Source: Thalassospiraceae bacterium LMO-JJ14
Lineage (GTDB): Bacteria > Pseudomonadota > Alphaproteobacteria > Rhodospirillales > Casp-alpha2
Length of the DNA stretch: 64,000 nt
Direction: 5' to 3'
NCBI GenBank assembly: GCA_021555105.2
Contig: CP134604.1
Coordinates: 2,852,001-2,916,000 of the forward strand
Below are positions 51,718 through 60,479 of the stretch, piece after piece. The position numbers and the translations under genes were made by a program. Each line of letters starts with the position of its first letter. Within the stretch, counting starts at the first letter, position 1. The notes beneath the pieces were generated by a model that saw nothing but the letters and a program-made list of their open reading frames with translations, was not told the DNA's origin and made no database searches.

Positions 51718-53955
51718 ATGTTGAAGTCACAGGCGCATGGCCTGAAAGCGCCGGATCCCGCCGAAATCGCCAAGCGTTTCAGCGCCATCCGCGAACAAAC
51801 GCAAAACCTGGCCCAGCCGCTCAGCGCCGAGGATCAGTGCATCCAGTCGATGCCAGATACCAGCCCGACGAAATGGCATCTGGCACATACCACATGGTTT
51901 TTCGAAACGTTTATCCTGAAATCATACGTCGACGGCTACGCGGTATTCGATCCGAACTACAATTACCTGTTCAATTCCTATTACGAGCAGATCGGCGCCC
52001 GCCATGCGCGGCCCGAACGCGGCATGCTGACGCGCCCGCCGCTCAGTGACATTCATGCCTTTCGTGCGCATGTCGATGCCGGGATGAAGGCCTATCTGGA
52101 AACCTCCCCGGCGCCCGACGTGCTCAACCTGATCGAGCTTGGCCTGCAGCACGAGCAGCAACATCAGGAACTTCTGCTCACCGACATCAAACACGCGCTT
52201 TCGATGAACCCGCTTTTCCCCGCCTACCACCGGCCCAGGCCGATGGATGCGACGCGCAACCGCGAAACAGGCTGGGCCGATCATCCGGGCGGCCTTGTCG
52301 AAATCGGCCACAAGGAAGGCGGCTTCGCTTTCGATTGCGAGGGGCCGCGCCACAAGGTCTGGCTGGAGCCGTTCCGTCTGGCGACGCACCCGGTGTCCAA
52401 CGGCGAATATGTTCGCTTCATCGAGGACGGCGGTTATCGAACCGCGGAGCTATGGCTGTCGGACGGCTGGGCGAAGTGTCAGGAAGACGGCTGGCAGGCC
52501 CCGATGTACTGGCAGAAAGGCGATGATGGCGCGTGGCGGATTTTCACGCTCGCGGGCCTGCGCCCCGTCGATCCGGATTCCCCGGTGTGTCACGTCAGCT
52601 ATTACGAGGCCGACGCCTTCGCCCGCTGGGCCGGCGCGCGGCTGGCGCGCGAGGCGGAATGGGAAGCCGTCGCCGCCGAACAGCATATGACCGGGAATTT
52701 CGCCGGCACCGGAATCTATCACCCGATGCCCGCGCCCACCGGCGGGCTGGCGCAGATGTTCGGTGATGTCTGGGAATGGACGGGGAGCGCCTACGACGCC
52801 TACCCGGGCTACCGTCCGGCCGAAGGTGCGGTCGGCGAATACAACGGCAAGTTCATGTCGGGACAGATGGTGCTGCGGGGCGGCTCCTGCGTCACGCCCG
52901 AAGCGCACATCCGCGCATCGTACCGGAACTTCTTTCATCCCTGGGCACGCTGGCAGTTTTCGGGCATCCGCCTCGCCGACGATGCCCCGGCGTCCCGCGT
53001 CGGCGCGGACGCCCCGGCAGACGGCAGCGAAGCGACGTTTCTGCACGATGTCGTCACCGGCCTTTCCGCGACGCCGAAGCGTTTGTCGCCGAAATATTTC
53101 TACGATGCCGAGGGGGCGCGGCTGTTTACGGAAATCTGCGAACTGGACGAGTATTATCCGACACGCACCGAAATGGGCATCCTGAGCAGTAACGCGGACG
53201 ACATCGCGGCCAAGCTCGGCCCCGACGTGATGCTGATCGAATACGGCTCCGGCGCGCTCGACAAGGTGCGTATCCTGCTCGATGCGCTGCACGATCCGGT
53301 GTCGCTGTGCGCGATCGACATTTCCGCCGAGCAACTGCAACAGGCGGCCGATGACGTCCGCGCCGCTTATCCAGATCTTGAAGTCCTCGCTGTCGAGGCT
53401 GACTTCACCCATGCCGTCGATCTGCCGCTGCCGAAGCGCAGCCCGAAAGCACGGGTCGCGTTCTTCCCCGGCTCGACCATCGGCAATTTCGACCCCGCCG
53501 ACGCCGAAGCCTTTCTTGCCGGTATCCGCCAGACCGTCGGGCGCCACGGCATGCTGGTGATCGGTGTCGATCTGAAAAAGGACGCAGGCCGCCTCGTCGA
53601 TGCCTATGACGACGCTCAGGGGATCACGGAAGCATTCAACAAGAACCTGCTGACGCGCATCAACAATGAACTGGATGGTGATTTCAACCCGTCGCTGTTC
53701 CGCCATATCGCGCGTTACAATGCGCTCGCCGGCCGGGTCGAGATGCATCTCGAAAGCTGCACCGACCAGACCGTCCACGTCGGCGGGACCGGCTTTCACT
53801 TCAGCGCCGGCGAGACCATACACACCGAGAATTCATACAAGTTCACGCCTGAGGAATTCGAGGCCATGGCGCAGGCGGCGGGCTTCGCCAAGCTCGCCAT
53901 GTGGTGCGATGCGGACAATCTGTTCGCGGTCATGCTGCTGCGCGTCAGGACATAA
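51718..53955 (+). CDS. Ergothioneine biosynthesis EgtB-EgtD fusion
   Basis: A single 745-aa chain combining two ergothioneine enzymes. Residues about 15-165 form the DinB-like domain with iron ligands in WHLAHTTWF (His54/57) and HEQQHQE (His145, His149). Residues about 190-425 are an FGE-sulfatase domain (GDVWEWTGSAY, LRGGSCVTPEAHIRASYRNFF), completing the EgtB sulfoxide synthase. A short Ala/Asp-rich linker leads to EgtD, the histidine trimethylase, from about 440 (YFYDAEGARLFTEICELDEY, SAM-motif EYGSGALDKVRILLDAL). The frame is continuous. Fungal Egt1 has the reverse order, EgtD then EgtB. EgtA, EgtC and EgtE are not in the window. Confidence 0.93.
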   Translation: MLKSQAHGLKAPDPAEIAKRFSAIREQTQNLAQPLSAEDQCIQSMPDTSPTKWHLAHTTWFFETFILKSYVDGYAVFDPNYNYLFNSYYEQIGARHARPERGMLTRPPLSDIHAFRAHVDAGMKAYLETSPAPDVLNLIELGLQHEQQHQELLLTDIKHALSMNPLFPAYHRPRPMDATRNRETGWADHPGGLVEIGHKEGGFAFDCEGPRHKVWLEPFRLATHPVSNGEYVRFIEDGGYRTAELWLSDGWAKCQEDGWQAPMYWQKGDDGAWRIFTLAGLRPVDPDSPVCHVSYYEADAFARWAGARLAREAEWEAVAAEQHMTGNFAGTGIYHPMPAPTGGLAQMFGDVWEWTGSAYDAYPGYRPAEGAVGEYNGKFMSGQMVLRGGSCVTPEAHIRASYRNFFHPWARWQFSGIRLADDAPASRVGADAPADGSEATFLHDVVTGLSATPKRLSPKYFYDAEGARLFTEICELDEYYPTRTEMGILSSNADDIAAKLGPDVMLIEYGSGALDKVRILLDALHDPVSLCAIDISAEQLQQAADDVRAAYPDLEVLAVEADFTHAVDLPLPKRSPKARVAFFPGSTIGNFDPADAEAFLAGIRQTVGRHGMLVIGVDLKKDAGRLVDAYDDAQGITEAFNKNLLTRINNELDGDFNPSLFRHIARYNALAGRVEMHLESCTDQTVHVGGTGFHFSAGETIHTENSYKFTPEEFEAMAQAAGFAKLAMWCDADNLFAVMLLRVRT

Positions 53956-53967
53956 AAACACGTCGGA

Positions 53968-54072
53968 TCATCCTTCGAGACGGCCTGTCGGCCTCCTCAT
54001 GACGAGGGTCAATTTAATCTCGGGTCCCACCTTATGCTGAGGAGGATGCGGTGCATCCGTCTCGAAGCATGA
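53968..54072. repeat. Palindromic intergenic repeat, family B
   Basis: Left arm from CATCCTTCGAGACGGCC to CCTCATGACGAGG. The inverted right arm runs from CCTTATGCTGAGGAGG to CGTCTCGAAGCATG at 54072. It resembles the copy at 31069-31173 with a different spacer. It lies between the convergent egtBD and dioxygenase genes. Confidence 0.7.
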
Positions 54073-54079
54073 GCTTTTG

Positions 54080-54910
54080 CTACAACTTGCCGGTATTGTT
54101 CTCGGCGCCGTGATACAGGACTTCGCGGAATGCCTGCGTGGCGCGTTCATGGAAAGCCACCGCGGCGGCGTCGAAGTCGTGCGCCGGGACCGGTGTCGGC
54201 TCGAAGTGACCGAACGGATCTTCGCCCCGCACCAGCGCCGCGCTGTCCCATGAGCCGACGATCTGTTCCGTTTCCGGCGGCATGAAGTGCATGGAAACGC
54301 CGATCCGCCGGTCGGGCGCATTGTTCGGCCCCGACGCGTGCGCGATCCGGTAGTTGTGAATCGACATCTGACCGGGTTGGAGCGGCATGAACACCGCATC
54401 CTCGTCGCGGGGCACGTTCGAGAGTTCCTGCCCGCGAGTCAGCATATTGTCCTCGTTGTAACGTTCGTCGTGTTCCAGAATATCGCCCCGGTGCGAGCCC
54501 GGCAGCACTTTCATGCACCCGGCTTCGATGCTTGCCGGGGACAGCGCCACCCAGGCGGTCACCACCTTGTCGCTGGAAAGCCCCCAGTACTTGGTGTCCT
54601 GATGCCAGCCGACAAAAGACCTGTGATCGGCTTCCTTGATCCAGAAAAGCGTGTTCCAGCAGAGGATATTCGGGCCGATCAGTTGTTCGACCGGATCGAG
54701 AACGCGCGGATCGCGGATCAGGTCATCGAGCCACTTGAAAAGAAGGTGCCCTTTCGAGCGCTGCCCGGGCAACAGCTTGCCGCCGTGCTTCGCTTCTTCC
54801 GCCTGAAGTTGCGCACGAATATCCGCAACCTCGGAAGAATCAAGGATATCGACGGGAAAAACATACCCGTCGCGGTGAAACTGTTCGATATCGGATGCTG
54901 TCAGCGTCAT
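54080..54910 (-). CDS. Phytanoyl-CoA dioxygenase (PhyH)-family protein
   Basis: A 276-aa Fe(II)/2-oxoglutarate dioxygenase of the PhyH family. Iron ligands are in VGWHQDTKYWG (His-x-Asp) and HNYRIAHASGPN (distal His), with the 2OG-binding Arg in DRRIGVSMHF. I considered ectoine hydroxylase because ectABC is present, but the EctD signature (WHSDFETWH) is missing. Many marine relatives act on small natural products or quaternary amines. It is convergent with egtBD and divergent from the SulP gene. Confidence 0.87.
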   Translation of the reverse strand: MTLTASDIEQFHRDGYVFPVDILDSSEVADIRAQLQAEEAKHGGKLLPGQRSKGHLLFKWLDDLIRDPRVLDPVEQLIGPNILCWNTLFWIKEADHRSFVGWHQDTKYWGLSSDKVVTAWVALSPASIEAGCMKVLPGSHRGDILEHDERYNEDNMLTRGQELSNVPRDEDAVFMPLQPGQMSIHNYRIAHASGPNNAPDRRIGVSMHFMPPETEQIVGSWDSAALVRGEDPFGHFEPTPVPAHDFDAAAVAFHERATQAFREVLYHGAENNTGKL

Positions 54911-55090
54911 ACCGGTCCTCCCAAACCTGCAGGGATTTTAAGTGGCCCTGTCGCCGTATCACAACCATTACCCGCCGATCCGTGATATTTATGTTGCAAT
55001 GCAGCATAAATGCTTTATCACCACCGCAACAACTCTTCCCCGGCTCAGGCCTGATATTGGATTTTCAAAACGTGGTTAAGCTTTCTCTGG

Positions 55091-55116
55091 CGACCCTCAC
55101 GGGTCGTTTTTCTTTT
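55091..55116 (+). terminator. Strong intrinsic terminator upstream of SulP gene
   Basis: CGACCC (55091-55096), loop TCAC, GGGTCG (55101-55106), then TTTTTCTTTT. It is a textbook Rho-independent terminator on the plus strand, but no annotated plus-strand gene ends before it. It is either the end of a small RNA that starts within about 180 nt upstream, or a transcription attenuator for the SulP gene. Confidence 0.8.
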
Positions 55117-55146
55117 GCCCGGCATGAAGGCGGCTGGGCCGCTTCG

Positions 55147-56682
55147 ATGTCGCCCCTCATCATCAAGACCGAAATACTGGCCGGACTGACCGTTGCCCTG
55201 GCCATGGTACCGGAAGCCGTGGCGTTTTCGTTCGTCGCCGGGGTGCACCCGCTGGTCGGCCTGTATGCGGCGTTTATCGTCGGTCTGGTGACGGCCTTGA
55301 TCGGCGGCCGTCCCGGCATGATTTCCGGCGCCACAGGCGCACTGGCCGTGGTCATGGTCGCGCTGGTTGCCCGCCACGGCGTCGAATATTTGTTCGCAAC
55401 CGTGATTCTGATGGGCATCATCCAGGTTTTTGCCGGTGTCTTTCACCTCGGCAAGTTCATCCGTCTGGTGCCGCACCCGGTGATGCTGGGATTCGTCAAC
55501 GGCCTCGCCATCATCATTTTCCTGGCGCAAATGTCACAATTTCAGCTTCCCGGCACAGACGGCCGGATGCAATGGATGACCGGCATGCCGCTTGCCGTGA
55601 TGCTGGGTCTGGTCGCTCTGACGATGGCCATCATCTGGCTGATGCCGAAGCTGACAAAGGCCGTGCCCGCGCCACTCTGCGCGATTGCCGTGGTCGCCGG
55701 TATCGTTATCGCCTTCGGCATCGATGTGCCGCGCGTCGGCGATCTGGCGTCGATCAAGGGCGGACTGCCTTCCCTGCACATCCCGATGGTGCCGCTGACA
55801 CTGGAGACGCTGAAGATCATCTTGCCGTTCGCGCTGATCCTGTCGGCCATCGGCCTGATTGAAAGTCTGCTCACGCTCAACCTTGTCGGCGACATCGTCA
55901 ACAAGCGCGGCGGCGCCTCGCAGGAATGTATCGCCCAAGGCATCGCCAACACGCTGACCGGATTCTTTGGTGGCATGGGCGGTTGCGCCATGATCGGCCA
56001 GTCTATCATCAACGTGAAATCCGGCGGCCGGCATCGCTTGTCGGGCATTTCCGCGGCGCTGTTCCTGCTGGCGTTTATTCTCGTCGCTTCGAGCATGATC
56101 GAGCAGATCCCGCTGGCCGCCCTGGTCGGCGTCATGTTCATGGTCGTCATCGGCACCTTCGCGTGGCAGAGCATCACCATCCTCAGGAAAATTCCGCTGA
56201 CGGATGCATTCGTCATGCTGCTGGTCACCGCCGTCACGGTGATGAGCGATCTGGCCGTCGCCGTCGTCGTCGGCGTGATCGTCTCGGCGCTGGCCTATGC
56301 GTGGAACAATTCCAAGCGCATCCATGCCAAAATCCACACCACGCCCGAAGGCGCCAAGGTCTACCGCATCGACGGGCCGCTGTTCTTCGGATCGGTGGAC
56401 GGATTTACAGAACTGTTCGAGCCGGCATCGGACCCAAGCCTGGTTATCGTCGACTTCATCGACAGCCGGGTCGTCGACCAGTCCGCCCTGCAGGCGATAG
56501 AAGCGCTGGCGATGAAGTACGAGACGCAGGGCAAGACGCTGCAGCTCAGGCACCTGTCACAGGACTGCCACCGGCTGCTGAACCGCGCCGGTCAGCTGAT
56601 GGTCGATTCAGACGACGACCCGAGCTACGGCCTGGCCGTCGATTACGATGTGAAGACCGGTATTCTCGGCAGCGGTCACTAA
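55147..56682 (+). CDS. SulP-family anion transporter with STAS domain
   Basis: A protein of about 511 aa. The membrane part starts at MSPLIIKTEILAGLTVALAM and has 10-12 helices, with the SulP segments VPEAVAFSFVAGVHPLVGLYAAF and ISGATGALAVVMVAL. A C-terminal STAS domain begins near residue 400 (AKVYRIDGPLFFGSVD). SulP proteins carry sulfate, bicarbonate or organic anions with sodium or protons. Start is uncertain: the frame is open to 54895, but earlier starts would put the strong terminator at 55091-55116 inside the coding sequence. No carbonic anhydrase or cys genes are adjacent, so substrate is open. Confidence 0.85.
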   Translation: MSPLIIKTEILAGLTVALAMVPEAVAFSFVAGVHPLVGLYAAFIVGLVTALIGGRPGMISGATGALAVVMVALVARHGVEYLFATVILMGIIQVFAGVFHLGKFIRLVPHPVMLGFVNGLAIIIFLAQMSQFQLPGTDGRMQWMTGMPLAVMLGLVALTMAIIWLMPKLTKAVPAPLCAIAVVAGIVIAFGIDVPRVGDLASIKGGLPSLHIPMVPLTLETLKIILPFALILSAIGLIESLLTLNLVGDIVNKRGGASQECIAQGIANTLTGFFGGMGGCAMIGQSIINVKSGGRHRLSGISAALFLLAFILVASSMIEQIPLAALVGVMFMVVIGTFAWQSITILRKIPLTDAFVMLLVTAVTVMSDLAVAVVVGVIVSALAYAWNNSKRIHAKIHTTPEGAKVYRIDGPLFFGSVDGFTELFEPASDPSLVIVDFIDSRVVDQSALQAIEALAMKYETQGKTLQLRHLSQDCHRLLNRAGQLMVDSDDDPSYGLAVDYDVKTGILGSGH

Positions 56683-56701
56683 GGCACCGCAGATTCGCGG
56701 C

Positions 56702-57796
56702 CTAGGGAACGATTGCCGCGCGCAAAACCGAACGGTCCGATGCCCGTGCGAACGCTTCGTCCAGTTGATCGAGCGAAAACTTGGAATCGACAAGATCGCC
56801 GAACGGAAAGCGGTCGCGATTGCTCATCACGAAATCAAGCGCCTGTATCAGGTGGCGCGGATGATAATTGTGGACCCCCTTGATATTGATCCAGCCGCGC
56901 AGGATCTGATTGCCGTCGATCGTGAATGTTGCATCCGGATTGACCAATCCGCCGATAACGTAACAGCCGCCGACCCTGAGCATGCGGATGCCAATCGGCA
57001 CCACATCCGGATAGCCGCAGACCTCGATACCGACATCCGCACCGTCGGGCGGGCATTCGGCCCGCACGGCAGCGACCAGTTCGTCATCGCTCATTTTCGA
57101 AACATCGAATGTCACATCGGCGCCGAAGCGCTCCGCGATTTCCAGCCGGCTGGCCACGGTATCCAGACCGATGACCCGCCTTGCACCGCGCGCCTTGGCA
57201 ATCGCGCAGCCGTAAAGCCCGAGAAGGCCGAGCCCCTGCACCACAACGGTATCGCCGATATCGATGGCCGCGGCTTCGGTCACCGAAATCATCGTCGCCA
57301 CGCCGCAGTTGAGCGGCGTCGCCTCTTCGTCGCTGATCTCGTCGGGCAATTTGAGAATCCCCGTCCCCGGCAGGATGTAGCAGTACTCGGCGAACCCGCC
57401 GAGGAAATGCGGATCATCTTCCGCCAAATCGTGACCGTATTTACGCAGGCCCTTGGATTTCTGCGGCATGTCGTGAACATCGCGGTAATACGACGGCCCA
57501 TGATGAAAGAACTCGGTCCAGGTAACCCGGTCGCCGATATTCAGCGTATCGCCTCGCATGTCGTGGGTAATCGTGTGCCCAAGCTGCTCTATAACGCCGA
57601 CGATCTCATGGCCGAGAATACCGGGACACGGGTTCGGCCGGTGCCCCTGATAGGAATGAATATCGGAGCGGCAGATCGTCGACATGGTGATCCGTACCAG
57701 CACCTCGTCAGGCGTGACATCGCGAACCGGATAGTCGCGGACTTTGAACGGTGCATTGGGAGCGTCATATACGACGGCGCGTCCTGTTTTTGACAT
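56702..57796 (-). CDS. Phosphonate-cluster medium-chain alcohol dehydrogenase
   Basis: A 364-aa zinc-dependent MDR alcohol dehydrogenase resembling the group linked to phosphonate catabolism. Catalytic zinc ligands are in ICRSDIHSYQGH and GHEIVG; the NAD motif is VVVQGLGLLGLYGCAIAKA. The loop that normally carries four structural-zinc cysteines reads TEFFHHGPSYYRDVHD and has none of them. The start at 57796 follows GGAG. It lies at the end of the phnDCEE-type operon, 102 bp after the second phnE, so it likely oxidises or reduces an aldehyde from the imported compound. Confidence 0.85.
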   Translation of the reverse strand: MSKTGRAVVYDAPNAPFKVRDYPVRDVTPDEVLVRITMSTICRSDIHSYQGHRPNPCPGILGHEIVGVIEQLGHTITHDMRGDTLNIGDRVTWTEFFHHGPSYYRDVHDMPQKSKGLRKYGHDLAEDDPHFLGGFAEYCYILPGTGILKLPDEISDEEATPLNCGVATMISVTEAAAIDIGDTVVVQGLGLLGLYGCAIAKARGARRVIGLDTVASRLEIAERFGADVTFDVSKMSDDELVAAVRAECPPDGADVGIEVCGYPDVVPIGIRMLRVGGCYVIGGLVNPDATFTIDGNQILRGWINIKGVHNYHPRHLIQALDFVMSNRDRFPFGDLVDSKFSLDQLDEAFARASDRSVLRAAIVP

Positions 57797-57898
57797 TTTG
57801 GTTACTCCAGCTTCTGTAAGGCACACCGCCACATGAACTTCGGTCGTGAATTCAGGCTTCCGGCGGCACACCCGCCGGCAAGTTAAAGTGAAAGAAAG

Positions 57899-58744
57899 CT
57901 ATTTCATCTTCATCACAGCATTTCTTGCCCAGGCGGAAAGCGCTTCCGAGATGATCACCAGCACAATGATCGACAGGATGATTGCCGCCACGCGCTCGGT
58001 TTCGATCTGCAGAACGTTACGCTTGAGATACCAGCCCATACCGCCGGCGCCGAAGAACCCGACCACCGTCGCCGCACGAAACGCCACATCCCAGGTGTAT
58101 ATCGCGATCCCGGTGAAGGCGACGCGGACCTGCGGCCAGACACCGAACACCATCACCTGAAACAGATTTGCGCCGGTTGCCCGCATGGCCTCGACTGGCC
58201 CCATATCGACGGATTCGATTTCCTCGGCAAACAGCTTGGCCGCGAAACCGGCACTGAACAGTGTCAGTGCAAGAACGCCGGGCAGCATCCCGAAGCCCAG
58301 GATCGACACAAACAGGATTGCCCAGATGGTTTCGTGCACGGCGCGGCACGACATACCGAAAAGACGCGCAACCGGGTACACGAACAGACGGCTTGGCGTC
58401 ATGTTATATGACGCGAACCAGGCAACCGGAATCGTGATGATGAGACCGAACAACGCGCCCAGGTACGCCATCTGGATGGTCTCGACGACATATTCGAAAT
58501 AGTCGCGGTCCATGATGTATTCGATATCCGGCGGATAGTAACGCGACGCCAGAATGTCGCCCATCCGGCCCAGCATGCCGAACAGCCGGTCGAGTGGAAT
58601 GTCCAGATACTCGATACTGAACACCACCACCGTGAACGCGAGCAGCCAGGCACCATAGGCGTAAAGGGAATCCGGATAGCGAAAGCGGCGCCATTTAAGG
58701 CGTTTGCCGTCGCCGAACAGGGTGATCGTTTCGTTTTCAGCCAT
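57899..58744 (-). CDS. phnE: Phosphonate-type ABC permease, second copy
   Basis: A 281-aa inner-membrane permease with about six helices. It shows the binding-protein-dependent transport signature around EEIESVDMGPVEAMRATGAN and the long first periplasmic loop typical of PhnE. It lies 12 bp after the other PhnE gene. The two proteins differ strongly outside the core, so they probably form a heterodimeric channel, as in other PhnE1/PhnE2 systems. Confidence 0.9.
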   Translation of the reverse strand: MAENETITLFGDGKRLKWRRFRYPDSLYAYGAWLLAFTVVVFSIEYLDIPLDRLFGMLGRMGDILASRYYPPDIEYIMDRDYFEYVVETIQMAYLGALFGLIITIPVAWFASYNMTPSRLFVYPVARLFGMSCRAVHETIWAILFVSILGFGMLPGVLALTLFSAGFAAKLFAEEIESVDMGPVEAMRATGANLFQVMVFGVWPQVRVAFTGIAIYTWDVAFRAATVVGFFGAGGMGWYLKRNVLQIETERVAAIILSIIVLVIISEALSAWARNAVMKMK

Positions 58745-58756
58745 CGTCGCGGGTTC

Positions 58757-59599
58757 CTATATCAGACGCCGGCGGATGAAATACGACACCGCCTCGCCCA
58801 GCAGAATGATGATCAGAATGGCAAGGATGACCGTCGTCACCCCGTGATAATTGAACGTGTTCATCTGCCGGAAGAACACCAGCCCGAGGCCGCCGGCCCC
58901 GACCAGACCGAGGATCGCCGAACGGCGGATATTAATTTCCCATTCGAAGATGACGACGCTGACGATTTGCGGCAGCACTTGCGGCAGAATGGCGTAGATT
59001 ATGATCTGCAAGGGCGAACCGCCGACGGCGCGGATTGCTTCGACCGGGCCATGATCGATATCCTCGATCGCTTCTGCCGACATCTTGGCGATAAACCCGA
59101 CCGAGCGGACGGCAATTGCCATCACGCCGGCCATGGCGCCAAGTCCGACCACGGCAACGAAGAACAATGCCCAGACGATCTCATGGATCGAGCGACTGAG
59201 CGTCATCATGAGGCGCGCCAGCGGATAGGTAACGGGCTTGTACGGCGTGATGTTCATGGCCCCGAACCACGCAGCCGGCACACACAGGATAAGACCGAAA
59301 AACGTCCCCAGACAGGCAATCAGCAGGGTTTCCAGCGCCGGCACCATGAGTGTGCCGAAAAGCTCGAAATCGATGCCGATGAAGCGGCTTGTCGCTTCCC
59401 ATACCTTTTCAACGCTGCCGATGCGTTCCCAGTCCGTGTCCTGGATGACCGTAACGTCGATACTCCACGCAACCAGCGCCAGCAGAACAACGGTGGCGCC
59501 TGCCGAGAACATACGGCTGCGCCGCCGCTTTTCGACGACACCGTCCGCGACCGCGGCCAGCGAGCCTTTGAGATTGGGTTTCAGGGGTGCTGATGCCAT
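58757..59599 (-). CDS. phnE: Phosphonate-type ABC permease, first copy
   Basis: A 280-aa permease with about six membrane helices. The coupling motif is AEAIEDIDHGPVEAIRAVGGS, and the RSIHEIVWALFFVAVVGLG segment matches the equivalent SCRAVHETIWAILFVSILGFG region in the second permease, confirming common ancestry. GAGGGAT precedes the ATG. It follows phnC by 9 bp. Confidence 0.9.
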   Translation of the reverse strand: MASAPLKPNLKGSLAAVADGVVEKRRRSRMFSAGATVVLLALVAWSIDVTVIQDTDWERIGSVEKVWEATSRFIGIDFELFGTLMVPALETLLIACLGTFFGLILCVPAAWFGAMNITPYKPVTYPLARLMMTLSRSIHEIVWALFFVAVVGLGAMAGVMAIAVRSVGFIAKMSAEAIEDIDHGPVEAIRAVGGSPLQIIIYAILPQVLPQIVSVVIFEWEINIRRSAILGLVGAGGLGLVFFRQMNTFNYHGVTTVILAILIIILLGEAVSYFIRRRLI

Positions 59600-59608
59600 G
59601 ATGATCCC

Positions 59609-60361
59609 TCAGAGCACTTCCATGGCATAAATCTCGCCAAGTTTTTCTTCGTTCATCAGTTCCGTCACGCCCGAGAACATGGTCACGCCGTCCTGCAGAC
59701 CGATGATCTTGTTACAGAACTCCTGTGCCAGCTTGACGTCGTGAATATTGCAAAGGCACGGCACCTTGAGTTCCTGCGCCATCTGCTTGATCAGTGCCAT
59801 GACCTCGCGCGAAATCTTCGGATCGAGCGCCGAGGTTGGCTCGTCGAGCAGCATCAGTTTCGGATTCTGCATCAATGCACGCGCGATTCCGACCCGCTGG
59901 CGTTGACCGCCGGACAGCTCGTCGGCGCGTTTGTCGACGTGATCGATCAGGCCGACACGTTCGAGCAGCATCAACGCATGGTCGATATCCTTGCGCGGAA
60001 AGGCCCGGAACAGGGTGCGCAGATCGGACGTATACCCGAGGCGGCCGGACAACACGTTGTCCATGACGCTCATCCGGTTGATGAGATTGAATTCCTGGAA
60101 AATCATGCCGATGTCACGGCGCAGACGCCTAAGCTCTCGCCGGCGTAGTGCCGTCACGTTGCGCCCGTCGAAAACGATACTGCCGGACGTCGGCTCGACA
60201 AGCCGGTTGATGCAGCGGATCAGGGTCGACTTGCCGGCGCCGCTGGGGCCGATAATCGCAAAGAAATCATTGTCTTCGACTTCGAATGAGATCCCCTTGA
60301 GGATTTCCGGGCCTGAGGCGCTGTAGCGCGCGCGTAGATCGCTGACTTGTAGGACAGCCAT
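59609..60361 (-). CDS. phnC: Phosphonate-type ABC transporter ATPase
   Basis: A 250-aa ABC ATPase. Walker A is GPSGAGKST, the Q-loop lies in GMIFQEFNLINR, the signature is LSGGQRQR, Walker B is LMLLDEP and the switch His is NIHD. The RELRRLRRDIGMIFQ region is typical of PhnC. AGGAA precedes the ATG. The binding-protein gene is upstream, separated by a 118-bp hairpin-bearing gap. Confidence 0.93.
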   Translation of the reverse strand: MAVLQVSDLRARYSASGPEILKGISFEVEDNDFFAIIGPSGAGKSTLIRCINRLVEPTSGSIVFDGRNVTALRRRELRRLRRDIGMIFQEFNLINRMSVMDNVLSGRLGYTSDLRTLFRAFPRKDIDHALMLLERVGLIDHVDKRADELSGGQRQRVGIARALMQNPKLMLLDEPTSALDPKISREVMALIKQMAQELKVPCLCNIHDVKLAQEFCNKIIGLQDGVTMFSGVTELMNEEKLGEIYAMEVL

Positions 60362-60418
60362 GTCAATAGTTCCTGTCGTCTCGAATGAGGCGGATAGATT
60401 AATTCAAGGCAAGATTGC

Positions 60419-60462
60419 GGGCGACCGGTTTCGGATTGCAACCAGGGTTAAACCGGCCGCCC
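60419..60462 (-). other. Intercistronic hairpin between phnD and phnC
   Basis: GGGCGACCGGTTT (60419-60431) pairs with AAACCGGCCGCCC (60450-60462), 12 of 13 pairs, with an 18-nt loop and no T-tract. Such hairpins after binding-protein genes usually protect the upstream mRNA or partly terminate transcription, giving more binding protein than permease. Confidence 0.6.
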
Positions 60463-60479
60463 GTGGGAGCTGGCGTTAA

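Noticed and set aside
52450-53823. A 457-codon minus-strand frame opposite egtBD
   Set aside because: Antisense shadow with no motif; the plus strand has complete EgtB and EgtD signatures.
51718-53955. OvoA (ovothiol synthase) instead of an EgtB-EgtD fusion
   Set aside because: The C-terminal domain has EgtD-specific segments (YFYDAEGARLFTEI, EYYPTRTEMGIL), not the OvoA-type methyltransferase.
54080-54910. Ectoine hydroxylase (EctD)
   Set aside because: The PhyH-family protein has WHQDTKYWG and lacks the EctD signature; it is also 34 kb from ectABC.
57899-59599. phnE duplication as an assembly error
   Set aside because: The two permeases differ through most of their length and share only core motifs, as in normal PhnE1/PhnE2 pairs.
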